This document shows positions 33,488 through 43,392 of a stretch of 64,000 nucleotides of DNA, piece by piece. The stretch covers positions 39,253 to 103,252 of the forward strand of contig CAZFDK010000005.1 of NCBI GenBank assembly GCA_964518305.1, in the 5' to 3' direction. The notes under the pieces are model-generated. The model saw only the letters and a program-made list of their open reading frames with translations. It searched no databases and was not told where the DNA came from. The translations under genes were made by a program, and so were the position numbers. Every line of letters begins with the position of its first letter. The stretch's first letter is position 1. This DNA comes from Caribbeanibacter sp964518305. GTDB lineage: Bacteria > Gemmatimonadota > Gemmatimonadetes > Palauibacterales > Palauibacteraceae.

Positions 33488-36400
33488 GGACGGGAATAGC
33501 CGGCCGCCTGGCCGAGAGCTCGATCACCTCGAAGCTCACGCCGCTGCTCCTGGCGGTGGCGCTGGCCATCGGCCTCTACTCGGTGTTCACGATGCAGAGC
33601 CGCGAGGAGCCCGAGATCGAGGTGCCCGTGGCCGACCTGTACTTGCCCACGCCGGGCTACGAGCCGCAGGAGATCGAGAACCGGATCCTGATCCCGGCCG
33701 AGAACGTGGTGTCGGGCATCGAGGGCGTGAAATACGTCTACAGCCACGCTTCCCCCGGCATGGCGCTGATGACGGTCCGCTTCGAGGTCGGCAGCGACAT
33801 GGAGCGGAGCCTGGTGCGTCTGTACAGCACCCTGATGAAGCACATGGACCGGATGCCCGAGGGGCTGCGGCCGCCCATGGTGAAGACCGTCACCATCGAC
33901 GACGTGCCCTTCTTCACCCTCACCCTCTCCAGCGACTCCCTGGACCACCGGGAGCTGCGCGCGGTGGGCGAGGAGGTGGCCACCAGCTTCAAGGCCACCG
34001 AGGACGTTCGGGACGTCTCGGTGATCGGTGGATTCTCCCGGGCCATCCAGGTGGAGCTCAGCCCGGACCGCATGGCCGCTTACGGCATGGATCCGACGCT
34101 GGTGGCCCGGCGGCTGGAGTCCGCCAACACGAACCTGGAGTCCGGGCGCTTCGCCCGCGGGGACCGCGTGATCCGGGTCGAGGCCGGGCCCTTCCTCAGC
34201 TCCGCCGCTGACGTGCGGGGCGTGGTCCTGGACGTCCGCGACGGGCAAGTGGTGAGGCTGGGGGACGTGGCCACGGTCACGGACGAATCCGACGAGGTGG
34301 ACAACTACACCTTCAGCGGCCCGGCGGGCGGAGACCTGTCGCCCATGGTCACCCTCTCGGTCTCCAAGCGGGGCGGCTCCGACGCCACCGACCTGGGACG
34401 CCAGCTGGAGGAGCGGGTCGAGGCGCTCGAGGGCCGTGTCCTGCCCGAGGGCGTCCGGGCCGACGTGACCCGGAACTACGGCGAGACGGCCGAGGAGAAG
34501 GTGAGCACGCTGAGGCTTCACCTGCTCATGGCGATCCTGGCCGTGGGTCTCGTGGTTGCCCTCTTCATGGGGTGGCGGAGCGCGGTGGTGGTGATGATGG
34601 CCGTGCCCATCACGTTCGCCCTCACCCTCTTCGTGTACCGGCTCTTCGGCTACACGCTGAACCGGGTCACCCTGTTCGCCCTGATCTTCGTCACCGGCAT
34701 CGTGATCGACGACTCCATCATCGTCGTCGAGAACATGCACCGGCACTTCGCCATGAAGGACCGGCCGCTCATGGCGGCGGCCCGCGCGGCGGTGGACGAG
34801 GTGGGCAACCCCACCATCCTGGCCACCCTGACCGTGATCGCCGCGGTCCTGCCCATGCTCTTCGTCTCGGGCCTCATGGGGCCGTACATGAGCCCCATGC
34901 CCGTCGGCGCCACCCTGGCCATGACCTTCTCGCTGATCATCGCCCTGGTGGGTGCCCCTTGGCTCGCCTTCCGGCTGCTTCCCCCCGAAGTGGAGGAGGA
35001 AGAAGGGGAAGGGGGGACCGCGGGCGGAGCGTCCCCCGGAGGGGAGGGTGCCGGCGGGTCCGACGGCGACGAGGACGCGTACGTGCTGGAGAACACGATG
35101 ATGTACCGCTTCTACCGGCGGATCATGAATCCGCTCCTGCAGAAGCCGGCGCGCATCAAATGGATGCTCGGGGGAGTCTTCCTCCTCCTGGTTGGAGCGG
35201 TGGGCCTGTTCGCCGCCCGCGCGGTGACGGTGAAGATGCTCCCCTTCGACGACAAGAACGAGATGCAGGTCCTCCTGGACACGCCGGAAGGCACCACGCT
35301 CGAGACGACCACCAACCTGGCGTCGCGTGTGCACGCGACCCTGGACGAGGTGCCCGAGGTGGAGGACGTGCAGCTCTACGGCGGCACGGCCGCCCCGTTC
35401 AACTTCAACGGCCTGATCCGCCACTACTATCTGCGCCAGGGCCCCACCGTGGCCGACCTGCAGGTGAACCTGGTGCCCAAGGGCGATCGCTCGGCCCAGA
35501 GCCACGACGTGGCCCGGCGGATCCGCCCCGTGGTGAAGGAAGCTCTGGCCGGTGCCGACTCGGGTGTGGTATCCAAGGTCGTCGAAGTCCCGCCCGGGCC
35601 GCCGGTCCGCGCCACGCTGGTGGCCGAGGTCTACGGCGACGACCGGGCCGAGCAGCGCCAGGTGGCGCGGCGGGTGCGCCAGCTCTTCCAGCAACAGCCG
35701 GGCGTCGTGGACGTCGACTGGTCCCTGACGGCGCCGCAGCGCGAGGTCCGATTCCGGGTGGACGAGGAGAAGGCCGCGCTGTCGGGCGTCTCGAAGCCGG
35801 CGGTGGTGAGGTCGCTCCGTATCGGCCTGAACGGCACTGTGCCCACCCACCTGTCGGCGCCGGACGCGCGCAGCCCGGTCCCGATCCGGGTGCGGGTCTC
35901 CGAGGAGGAGCGCTCGGGCGCCGACCGGCTGGCGGGCCTGCGAGTGGCATCGAGGCGTGGTGACCTGGTGCCGGTGGGCGAGCTGGTCCATGCCGTGGAG
36001 GACACGGTCCCCCAGGTCATCGACCGGAAGAACATGAAGCGCGTCGTCTACGTGACGGCGGCCGTGGCCGGCGAGGAGGAGAGCCCGATATACGCCATTC
36101 TGGACCTGCGCGACAAGCTGGCCGAGATCGAGGTGCCCGGCGGCGACGAGCTGGAGCAGGTGTACACCGAGCAGCCGGAGTCCACGGCCGTGCCCGCCGT
36201 CAAGTGGGACGGGGAGTGGCAGATCACCTACGAGGTGTTTCGGGATCTCGGGATCGCCTTCGCCGGCGCGCTTCTGCTGATCTACGCCCTCATCGTGGGG
36301 TGGTTCGGCTCCCTCACCACGCCGCTGGTGATGATGGCCGCCATCCCGCTCACGCTGATCGGGATCGCGCCCGGCCACTGGGGCTTCGGGGCCTTCTTCA

Positions 36401-36807
36401 CCGCCACGTCCATGATCGGGATGATCGCCCTGGCGGGGATCATGGTCCGCAACGGCATTCTGCTCATCGACTACCTGGAGGTGCGGCTGGAGTCCGACGT
36501 GCCGCTGGAGAAGGCGGTGATCGAGGCCGGCGCCGTACGGACGCGTCCCATCGCTCTCACGGCCGGCACCGTGATCATCGGCGCCGCCGTGATCCTCTTC
36601 GATCCGATCTTCGAGGGACTCGCGGTCTCGCTGATTACGGGCGCCGTGGCTTCCACGGCCCTCACCCTGATCGTGGTGCCGAGCATCTACTACCTGGCCC
36701 ACCGGGAGGACGACGGCGAGCCCGGCGGCGGCGAGCCGGCGGACGAGACGGCCGGTGCCGGTGCACCGTCCCGGGGGCGGACGACAGCAACGGGAGACGC
36801 GACATGA
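33484..36807 (+). CDS. RND-family efflux pump
   Basis: The 1107-residue proton-driven pump has the full RND layout of two six-helix halves with two large periplasmic loops. The proton-relay Asp pair is D409-D410 in TGIVIDDSIIVVEN. The matching segment of the second half reads GIMVRNGILLIDY. Several substitutions relative to AcrB and CzcA prevent a substrate call. A Gly/Glu/Ser-rich insert of about 40 residues lies between the halves (near 510-545). ATG 33484 overlaps the adaptor stop; an ATG 30 bases earlier is also in frame. Confidence 0.93.
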   Translation: MRTGIAGRLAESSITSKLTPLLLAVALAIGLYSVFTMQSREEPEIEVPVADLYLPTPGYEPQEIENRILIPAENVVSGIEGVKYVYSHASPGMALMTVRFEVGSDMERSLVRLYSTLMKHMDRMPEGLRPPMVKTVTIDDVPFFTLTLSSDSLDHRELRAVGEEVATSFKATEDVRDVSVIGGFSRAIQVELSPDRMAAYGMDPTLVARRLESANTNLESGRFARGDRVIRVEAGPFLSSAADVRGVVLDVRDGQVVRLGDVATVTDESDEVDNYTFSGPAGGDLSPMVTLSVSKRGGSDATDLGRQLEERVEALEGRVLPEGVRADVTRNYGETAEEKVSTLRLHLLMAILAVGLVVALFMGWRSAVVVMMAVPITFALTLFVYRLFGYTLNRVTLFALIFVTGIVIDDSIIVVENMHRHFAMKDRPLMAAARAAVDEVGNPTILATLTVIAAVLPMLFVSGLMGPYMSPMPVGATLAMTFSLIIALVGAPWLAFRLLPPEVEEEEGEGGTAGGASPGGEGAGGSDGDEDAYVLENTMMYRFYRRIMNPLLQKPARIKWMLGGVFLLLVGAVGLFAARAVTVKMLPFDDKNEMQVLLDTPEGTTLETTTNLASRVHATLDEVPEVEDVQLYGGTAAPFNFNGLIRHYYLRQGPTVADLQVNLVPKGDRSAQSHDVARRIRPVVKEALAGADSGVVSKVVEVPPGPPVRATLVAEVYGDDRAEQRQVARRVRQLFQQQPGVVDVDWSLTAPQREVRFRVDEEKAALSGVSKPAVVRSLRIGLNGTVPTHLSAPDARSPVPIRVRVSEEERSGADRLAGLRVASRRGDLVPVGELVHAVEDTVPQVIDRKNMKRVVYVTAAVAGEEESPIYAILDLRDKLAEIEVPGGDELEQVYTEQPESTAVPAVKWDGEWQITYEVFRDLGIAFAGALLLIYALIVGWFGSLTTPLVMMAAIPLTLIGIAPGHWGFGAFFTATSMIGMIALAGIMVRNGILLIDYLEVRLESDVPLEKAVIEAGAVRTRPIALTAGTVIIGAAVILFDPIFEGLAVSLITGAVASTALTLIVVPSIYYLAHREDDGEPGGGEPADETAGAGAPSRGRTTATGDAT

Positions 36808-37115
36808 AGATGGTGCTGCTGATGTACCTGGAGGAGGATCGGGGCTGCGTCCAGGGGCTCCTCGACGATCACGAGGTCCCGGTGTTCACGGAGATGGACG
36901 CCAGGGGCCACCGCCCGGGGTCGGGTCCCGGCTGGTACGGGAAGAGCGCTCCGTACGCCTCGTCCATGGTGGTGGCCATCGTCCCGGACGATCGGGCGGA
37001 GGAGCTCCTGACGGCGGTGGAGGAGTGCTCGGGCCTGGAGGACGCCCGACACCCGATCCATGCCTACCAGATGGGCGTCGAACGGACGGCCGCCACCGGC
37101 CCCCGGGAAGACTGA
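36804..37115 (+). CDS. PII-like (DUF3240-like) small protein
   Basis: The 103-residue product looks like a ferredoxin-fold PII/CutA-type protein: a beta strand MKMVLLMYLEED, a helix, a central loop with SGPGWYGKS, then a strand SSMVVAIVPDDRAEELLTAV and a helix. It overlaps the RND pump stop by 4 bases. PII-like proteins next to RND metal pumps are known, and a sensor of a small molecule or metal that regulates the pump is plausible. The ligand is not predictable. Confidence 0.6.
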   Translation: MKMVLLMYLEEDRGCVQGLLDDHEVPVFTEMDARGHRPGSGPGWYGKSAPYASSMVVAIVPDDRAEELLTAVEECSGLEDARHPIHAYQMGVERTAATGPRED

Positions 37116-37165
37116 CTGCCGGCGGGTCTGCGTCGGAGAGAGAACACGAGAACGAGGAGGAGACG

Positions 37166-37369
37166 ATGAGCCTGCATTACCGGATCCGCGCCATCGCGGG
37201 AACCTTCGTCCTGGCCAGCCTGGCGCTGGGGTGGTGGGTGAGCCCGTGGTGGTTCCTGTTCACCGCCTTCGTGGGCTTCAACCTGCTGCAGTCGTCGTTC
37301 ACGAGGTGGTGCCTCATGGAGAACATCCTCAGTAGCCTGGGCCTGGCCGGCGAGGAGCAGCAGAAGTAG
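37166..37369 (+). CDS. DUF2892-type small membrane protein
   Basis: The 67-residue protein carries two hydrophobic helices (about 10-25 and 28-44) with the FNLLQSSFTRWCLMENIL motif typical of the DUF2892/YgaP-type membrane domain. In other bacteria this domain is often linked to rhodanese or sulfur metabolism. GGAGGAG precedes the ATG at 37166. It closes the efflux operon. Confidence 0.75.
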   Translation: MSLHYRIRAIAGTFVLASLALGWWVSPWWFLFTAFVGFNLLQSSFTRWCLMENILSSLGLAGEEQQK

Positions 37370-37389
37370 AGGTTCCCTCGCCGGTCGCC

Positions 37390-40062
37390 TCAGCGGGCAC
37401 CCGTGGTGTCGGCGGCGGCCGTGTCGGATGCGGCTGCCGTGTCCGCGGACGCCGTGTCCCCTCCGCCCGTGAGGCGCTGCAGCATTCCCCGGGCCCTCTT
37501 TTCCAGGACGTTCTGGCCCCGGTCGATCTTCTTCTGGACCGCCTCTCGGGTCGCTTCCGTGGCCCGGGCACGCAGGGCGTCGGTGTCGAGCCCCACCCGC
37601 GGCGACGCGACCGTGCCGCCGACGCCGAGACCCAACTGGAGCGGCCCCTCGCCCTGCTTGATCCGTGAGAGGAGCTCGCCGGGCAGATCCGTACCCTTCA
37701 GGCTGAGTTCCGGGACGCGGGAGCGGGGCACCTCGATGGCGGCACCCAGGTCCAGACTCCCGTCCAGGTCCATGGAGCCGACCCAGCTCGCCTCCGCCGC
37801 GGGCGCCGCCAGTCGGGCGGTGTCGAAGCGCACGCGAGTTCCCTCCAGCTGGAAGGGGACGACCATCCTCTTCACCGACGGCGATCGGAGGGCCGGGTAG
37901 GTGAGCATGTCGGCCATGGCCGAGGTGACGGGGTTCTGTGACAGCCCGCCTCCGTCCATGGCGAAGCGACCGCTTCCCAGAAGGGAGTCGCGCACCGGCA
38001 GGAGCGCACCGTCGAGGCGGCCGGCGGCCTCCAGGTCCAGGCTCATCGTGCCCGTGAGCAGGCGGCCCATGGGCGAAGACGTGGCCAGGAAGTCGCCGGC
38101 CCGGAGTCCCCGTCCCGTGATGCTGGCCGAGAATGGCTGCTCCTCGGCATCGCCCAGGGAGGCCGACAGGCTCATCTCCAGGGTGCCCCCGAAGAGGCCG
38201 AACTCGGCGCCCGGGATCCGGATCAGGTCCGGCCCGAACTCCAACCGGGCCGTCATGGGCCGAAAACGGTACGGGGAGAAGAGCAGGGTGTCCGCCGTCA
38301 GCTCCAGCTCGCCGGTCACCGGAAGCGACGGCGGCCGGACGTAGCCGAGCTCCCGGGCTACCTCGGCCGTGGACCCTCCTGCCACGCTGTCCGAGCCGAG
38401 GCGGGCGAAGACCAGCTGGCCGTAGGTCGGTGAGCCGTCGGGCTGGGGAAGGAGCCGGGCCAGGTCCAGCCGCTCCGACTCGGCCCGTGCCCTGATGGCC
38501 GGGAGATCCGCGTCCTCGGCCAGGAAGCCGCCCCAGCGGTCCAGGCGACCCGTGGTCGTGATCCGGTCCTCCCCGATGGCCACCGTCAGGCTCGACCACG
38601 TGATCGCCTGACCCACGAAGCTGAGCTCGCCCCGGGGGATCCGGATCGGGGACCGGGGCGAGTCCGCCGGCACGACGACGTCGCGGAGGACGACGGAGCC
38701 GCCGGCGGAGGCGGCCGCCGGCCGACTCGCCTCACCGGAGAGGTCCAGGGACGTCTCCACGGTCCCCGTTGGGCCCGTGGACGCATCGGGGGCCCCGAGC
38801 GCGGCCACGGAGATCGTGGACTCCACGCTGCCGGAGAACGATCGGGCGGAGTCCAGAGTCAGGCTCCCCGACATCCGGAAGGGACCTCCGAGCACCGTGC
38901 CCTCCATATCCTCCACGTCGAGCGTGTCTCCGCGGAGGCGGAGGAGGGCCCCGACGCCCCTGGCCACCTGCCCCCGGTCCGCCAGGGTGGCACCGAGGCC
39001 ACGCAGCCGGAGCTGTCCGCTGACGTCCGGCATGGCTCCCTCGCCCAGGGGCCCGGTGACGCCGATCTGCACGGTGGCGACGCCGGTCAGCGACTCGACG
39101 GCGTCGGGCACCGCGCCGGCGGGGGCCGACCCGGCCAGGGAGGCCAGGTCCAGCGAGTCGGCGTCGAGGCTGAGGGATAGCCGCCGGACCGGGGCCTTGA
39201 GCGAGTCCACCCGGCCGGTGACGGACAGGGGCACCCCGCCGACCGCGAGGCGCCCCTCTCCGACCTCGACCCGGCCGAAGCCCGGGCCCGCCTGCATGCG
39301 GAGCCCGAGCGTGGCGCTCCCGGGACGCATCGGCGCTTCCCGCAAGGAGGGAAACGTGGCCGTGACGTCGCCGGCGTCGGCGTCCGTCTCCAGGACCCAG
39401 CCGGCGTCGCCTCGCGAGAGGCTCCCCCGGACCTCGAGTCCATCCAGGACGAGCAGGCGGCCGGTCCGGCGGTCGCGATACTCCATCCTGGAGCCGCTGA
39501 CCCCCACCGAGCGGACGGCCAGGGACACGGGAACGTCTTCCCCGGCGGCCGCGGCGTCCGGCTCCTGGGACGCCGGAAGGAGGTCGCCGTAGTTCGTGTC
39601 GCCGTCCTCGTCGACCTGGAGCCGGACGTCGAGCCCCCGGGCCACGGCCTCGTCTACGACCACGTCGCCGCGCACCAGGGGCCACGGGGCCACCAGGAGC
39701 TCGGCCCGCTCCGCCCGGGCCACCGGAGGCCCCTGGAAGCCGGCCAGGTTCCCGACGGACGGCCCCTCGAGCACGATGCCCAGGTGGGGGAAGATGGTCA
39801 GCTCGGCGCCCTCGATCTCGACGTCTCGGTTCAGCGCCGCTTCCGCCCGGGGCTCGGCCCACGCGGCCACCGTCTCCGGCGGCACGAGCGTGCGGAGCGC
39901 CAGGGCCGCTCCCAGGTAGAGGATCACGATGCCGGCCAGGGCGCCTCCGACCCACTTCAGGACCCGGCCGGCGCGGGGGGATTCGCTGTCGCGCTTCCCC
40001 GGGCGGCCGCCGACGGCACGGTCCCGGCGCTCCTCTCGATCCGTGCTGTCGTTCGGCTCCAT
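37390..40062 (-). CDS. AsmA-family protein
   Basis: The 890-residue product has a single N-terminal membrane anchor (about 33-56). A long chain of beta-rich repeats follows, with the AsmA opening TVAAWAEPRAEAALNRDVEI and the late AsmA_2 segment around GGLSQNPVTSAMADML. Such proteins span the periplasm and are linked to lipid transport to the outer membrane. The tail is Ala/Asp/Thr-rich. I chose ATG 40062; more upstream in-frame codons fall in the divergent promoter gap. Confidence 0.85.
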   Translation of the reverse strand: MEPNDSTDREERRDRAVGGRPGKRDSESPRAGRVLKWVGGALAGIVILYLGAALALRTLVPPETVAAWAEPRAEAALNRDVEIEGAELTIFPHLGIVLEGPSVGNLAGFQGPPVARAERAELLVAPWPLVRGDVVVDEAVARGLDVRLQVDEDGDTNYGDLLPASQEPDAAAAGEDVPVSLAVRSVGVSGSRMEYRDRRTGRLLVLDGLEVRGSLSRGDAGWVLETDADAGDVTATFPSLREAPMRPGSATLGLRMQAGPGFGRVEVGEGRLAVGGVPLSVTGRVDSLKAPVRRLSLSLDADSLDLASLAGSAPAGAVPDAVESLTGVATVQIGVTGPLGEGAMPDVSGQLRLRGLGATLADRGQVARGVGALLRLRGDTLDVEDMEGTVLGGPFRMSGSLTLDSARSFSGSVESTISVAALGAPDASTGPTGTVETSLDLSGEASRPAAASAGGSVVLRDVVVPADSPRSPIRIPRGELSFVGQAITWSSLTVAIGEDRITTTGRLDRWGGFLAEDADLPAIRARAESERLDLARLLPQPDGSPTYGQLVFARLGSDSVAGGSTAEVARELGYVRPPSLPVTGELELTADTLLFSPYRFRPMTARLEFGPDLIRIPGAEFGLFGGTLEMSLSASLGDAEEQPFSASITGRGLRAGDFLATSSPMGRLLTGTMSLDLEAAGRLDGALLPVRDSLLGSGRFAMDGGGLSQNPVTSAMADMLTYPALRSPSVKRMVVPFQLEGTRVRFDTARLAAPAAEASWVGSMDLDGSLDLGAAIEVPRSRVPELSLKGTDLPGELLSRIKQGEGPLQLGLGVGGTVASPRVGLDTDALRARATEATREAVQKKIDRGQNVLEKRARGMLQRLTGGGDTASADTAAASDTAAADTTGAR

Positions 40063-40224
40063 GTCGTGTCCTCGCGGGAATGATCCGGTATGTTCTCGGG
40101 AGTGACGGCCGGCCTCGCCTCCAACGCGTCCCCCGGAGGGTGCGGTGGGCGACGCGCACCGGCGAGCCGGTATGTTGTACTCCGCTGATCGCGGAGAGAA
40201 CCGTTCAACGGATCGGGGCACCGA

Positions 40225-41076
40225 ATGAGATCCCTACTCGCCGTCGTGGTGGCAAGCGCAATGGCCGTCGGAGCCGCCGGGTGCGCCGACAGCGGCACCG
40301 GGGACGCGAGCCCGGGCGCAGGGGACGCGGACCGGGCCAGCCTGGCGGACTCCACCCTGGGCGCCTGGATCGAACGCGCCGGCGGCCTGGCCGCCTGGGA
40401 CTCGGTACGGACGCTTCGCTACACCGTCACCACGGCCCTGTACGACTCCGCCGGGGCCGTGGACTGGGTGCGCCCCCGGCGGGTCGCCATCAGGAAGACC
40501 GGAGACGGGTTCATGTCCCGCATCGAGCGGCCGGAGGGCGAGGGACTCTACGTCCAGGCCTTCAGCGGCGACACCGGGTGGGCCACGCTGAACGACCACC
40601 CCCTGCCGGCGGATCACGCGGCCGCCGAGGAGACGGAGTACGTGGGTCGCGACGTCTACTACTGGATCGGTCTTCCCTACAAGCTCCGGGATCCCGGGGT
40701 GAACGCCGACGCCCGGCGATTCGAGCCCGGCGACGCCCCGCTCCTCACGCGCGGTCGGGGCGGCGTGGAGGTCCGGATCACCTTCGGGGAGCAGGTCGGA
40801 CAGCACCCCGGGGACCGCTACTTCTACTATTTCCTGGACGACGACCCCTTCCCCGAGGAGGTGCACTACATCGAGCAGGGATCCGACAGCCGCAGCCGCA
40901 TGCAGTGGCGGAACTTCCGCGACCAGGGGCCGATTACATACGTGGGTACGCGCCACTACGAGAACGAGGATCGCATCCCCACCAAGCAGCTCCGGATCGA
41001 CGACGTGGTGATCAATCCCGACCTCCCGGACAGCCTGTTCAGACCCCCGGACGGCCCCGGCCGCACGGCTCGTTGA
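40225..41076 (+). CDS. Lipoprotein of unknown function (DUF6503-like)
   Basis: The 283-residue product has a lipobox at Cys20 (GAAGC) and Ala at +2. The mature part is beta-rich with aromatic strands (DVYYWIGLPYKLRDPG, GDRYFYYFLDDD). A repeated theme of conversion of a substrate-like WxxL/Y is seen in lipocalin/LolA-like folds, so a lipid-binding fold is possible. No catalytic motif is recognised. It is divergent from the AsmA-like gene, sharing a 162-base control region, which would fit a common envelope role. Confidence 0.55.
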   Translation: MRSLLAVVVASAMAVGAAGCADSGTGDASPGAGDADRASLADSTLGAWIERAGGLAAWDSVRTLRYTVTTALYDSAGAVDWVRPRRVAIRKTGDGFMSRIERPEGEGLYVQAFSGDTGWATLNDHPLPADHAAAEETEYVGRDVYYWIGLPYKLRDPGVNADARRFEPGDAPLLTRGRGGVEVRITFGEQVGQHPGDRYFYYFLDDDPFPEEVHYIEQGSDSRSRMQWRNFRDQGPITYVGTRHYENEDRIPTKQLRIDDVVINPDLPDSLFRPPDGPGRTAR

Positions 41077-41254
41077 CCGCCTTCTTGCGACCCCGTACGT
41101 TTCCCGCTCGCTCGGTCGGAAACGGCGGAGTCGCCGACACGATCAGGCGTGAGCAGGGGCCGCCTGCTTCGAGCGTGACTGCATGGACCGCGGCCCACCG
41201 CCGCCACCTCCGCCGCAGTCCGCACCACCGTTCCCAATGTCTCGAGGGCAGCCC

Positions 41255-42325
41255 ATGAACAGTGCCATGCGCGATGTTCTCACACGCCTCCTCGACGCTC
41301 CCGGCCCGTCCGGCTTCGAGACGGACGCTGCCGCCGTATGGCGCGAGGAGACGGAGGGCTTCGCCGAGCGGACGTGGACCGACGTCTACGGCAACACCTT
41401 CGCGTCCATCGGCGAAGGGGCCTCGCCCACGGTGATGATGGCCGGACACATCGACGAGATCGGCCTCATGGTCCACCACATCGACGACGACGGCTACCTG
41501 TGGGTGAAGTCCGTCGGAGGCTGGGACCCGCAGGTCCTGGTGGGCCAGCGCGTGGAGCTGCTGACGCGGAACGGACCGCTGACCGGCGTCATCGGCCGTC
41601 GCGCCATCCACCTCATCGAGCGCGACGACCGTGACAGGGCCGTGAAGATGAAGGAGCTCTGGCTGGACGTCGGCGCCGACAGCGCCGACGAAGCCCGGGA
41701 GATGGTCGATCTGGGCGACACGGCAGTCATCCGATCCGACACGGTCCGCCTGGAGAACGACCGCTTCGCCGCACGTTCCATCGATGACCGCATCGGCGCG
41801 GTGACGGTGCTCGAGGCCCTGCGACGGGCGGAGGAGAAGGGAGTCGGGTGCCACGCCGTCTCCGTCGCGACCACCCAGGAGGAGATCGGGTACAAGTCGG
41901 GGGGTGGAGCCAGCACCAGCACCTTCGGTCTGGACCCGGACGCGGCAGTGGTCGTCGACGTCACCCACGCCACCGACCACCCGAGCGTGGACCACACGGA
42001 GCACGGTGACGTAGAACTCGGGGACGGGCCCGTCCTGACCCGTGGAGCCGTCGTCAACCCGGTGATGCTGGAGGGGATGCGGGAGGCGGCCGAGGGGGCC
42101 GGAATCGACGTGCAGTACCTCGCCGAGCCCGGCAGCTCCGGAACGGACGCCGACTCCATCTACACCAGCCGGGCCGGCGTGGCCACGGCCATCGTCTCGA
42201 TCCCGGACCGTTACATGCACAGTCCCAACCAGATGGTCTCGGAGGACGACGTGGAGGCCGCGGCGGAGCTGATCGCCGAGTTCCTCGTTCGCCTGGACGC
42301 CGACACGGACTTCATTCCCCGCTGA
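41255..42325 (+). CDS. M42-family metallopeptidase
   Basis: The 356-residue aminopeptidase (glutamyl aminopeptidase/FrvX-like, or endoglucanase-M type) has the co-catalytic metal ligands: GHIDEIG (His, Asp), DDRIG (Asp), TTQEEIG (Glu-Glu) and VDVTHA (Asp). These proteins usually form 12-subunit tetrahedral shells in the cytoplasm. The ATG at 41255 has GAGGG upstream; ATG 41237 and an upstream Pro-rich reading are less likely. Confidence 0.88.
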   Translation: MNSAMRDVLTRLLDAPGPSGFETDAAAVWREETEGFAERTWTDVYGNTFASIGEGASPTVMMAGHIDEIGLMVHHIDDDGYLWVKSVGGWDPQVLVGQRVELLTRNGPLTGVIGRRAIHLIERDDRDRAVKMKELWLDVGADSADEAREMVDLGDTAVIRSDTVRLENDRFAARSIDDRIGAVTVLEALRRAEEKGVGCHAVSVATTQEEIGYKSGGGASTSTFGLDPDAAVVVDVTHATDHPSVDHTEHGDVELGDGPVLTRGAVVNPVMLEGMREAAEGAGIDVQYLAEPGSSGTDADSIYTSRAGVATAIVSIPDRYMHSPNQMVSEDDVEAAAELIAEFLVRLDADTDFIPR

Positions 42326-42372
42326 CGAAGCCGTCCATCGTCAGCCCCAACCCGTCAGACGGAGAGGTCGGA

Positions 42373-43116
42373 GTGCCCCCCGCAGAGTTCTCCGCAGGCG
42401 ATCGCCCCGCTGGCGCCAGGGGAGGTCCCGGCCGGCCTGCGGACGACGGAGAGCGGGAGGAGCCGAGCGGCGCCGCCGAGGATTACCTGAAGGCGATCTA
42501 CAAGCTGCAGCCCCCCTCGGGCGGAACCGTGTCGACCTCGGCCCTTGCCGACGAGCTGGGACGCTCGGCGGCCGCCGTGACGAACATGGTGAAGAGCCTG
42601 GCCGAGAAGGACCGCGTGGAGCACGTCCCCTATCACGGCGTCCGGCTCACGCGTCGGGGCGAGCAGTCGGCTCTGCGCATCATCCGTCGCCACCGGGTCA
42701 TCGAGCTGTATCTGATCGAGAAGCTCGGCTACCGGTGGGACAACGTCCACGCGGAGGCGGAGCGGATGGAGCACGCCGCTTCCGACGAGCTGGTGGACCG
42801 TATGGCCGCCGCTCTCGGTGACCCGGACTTCGACCCCCACGGGTCGCCGATCCCCACGCCGGAGGGGGAAGTGGAGGACCGGGAGGGGGTCGCCCTCGGC
42901 GAGCTCGGATCCGGTGCACGGGGCGTGGTCCGCGAGGTGGCAGACGACGACTCCGAGCGCCTCCGGTATCTGGCCTCCATGGGACTGTTCCCCGGGACGG
43001 AGGTCACCGTGGAGTCGGAGGCACCCCTGGACGGGCCGATCACGGTGCGCGTCGACGACGAATCGCACGTGCTGGACCAGAAGCTGGCCCAATCAATCGT
43101 GGTGGAGGAGCTGTAG
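42373..43116 (+). CDS. DtxR/MntR-family metal-dependent repressor
   Basis: The 247-residue protein has a winged-helix domain (EDYLKAIYKLQ, then SALADELGRSAAAVTNMVKSL, residues ~35-95), a metal-binding dimerisation domain with RHRVIELYLIEKLG and HAEAERMEHAAS (~100-150), and a C-terminal FeoA/SH3-like domain (~175-247). That is the full DtxR arrangement. It would repress iron or manganese uptake genes when metal is plentiful. The GTG start at 42373 gives a ~30-residue disordered N-terminus, so the real start could be further in. Confidence 0.88.
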   Translation: MPPAEFSAGDRPAGARGGPGRPADDGEREEPSGAAEDYLKAIYKLQPPSGGTVSTSALADELGRSAAAVTNMVKSLAEKDRVEHVPYHGVRLTRRGEQSALRIIRRHRVIELYLIEKLGYRWDNVHAEAERMEHAASDELVDRMAAALGDPDFDPHGSPIPTPEGEVEDREGVALGELGSGARGVVREVADDDSERLRYLASMGLFPGTEVTVESEAPLDGPITVRVDDESHVLDQKLAQSIVVEEL

Positions 43117-43118
43117 AG

Positions 43119-43379
43119 ATGGCCCGGAAGATCGAGGCGGACGGGGACACGTGGGTCGTCCGTGTCGGCGAGCGTCGGGAGGCGCCCGGCGTGACGACGA
43201 TCGTGTTCTTCTGCAAAACCACCGATCAGCGCCCGTACCGGGTCGCCGAGGTCTCGGACGACCGCGTCGCCGATGCTGACGACCTGGAGGCGCTGTCGGA
43301 GCGGGAGCTGATGGAGCTGTTCCGGAACTCCGGATCCATGGGCGCCGCCGAGGAGCGGTCGGTGAAGGGCACCTCGTGA
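43119..43379 (+). CDS. Small hypothetical protein
   Basis: This 86-residue protein is not recognised. The first half makes beta strands (DTWVVRVGERREAP, TTIVFFCKTTDQRPYRVAEV) and the second half an acidic helix. A single Cys lies in VFFCKT. It follows the DtxR gene by 2 bases and precedes a PHP gene, so it is cotranscribed with both. The in-frame, well-spaced start and codon bias like its neighbours support a real gene. Confidence 0.6.
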   Translation: MARKIEADGDTWVVRVGERREAPGVTTIVFFCKTTDQRPYRVAEVSDDRVADADDLEALSERELMELFRNSGSMGAAEERSVKGTS

Positions 43380-43392
43380 CCGGAGGTCGTGC

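Noticed and set aside
32875..36702. 1275-codon minus-strand frame over the RND pump
   Set aside because: Shadow of the adaptor and pump genes, rich in His/Arg/Gly as typical of antisense frames.
41183..41254. Upstream Pro-rich extension of the M42 peptidase
   Set aside because: It has no ribosome site and no family likeness; the ATG at 41255 with GAGGG is preferred.
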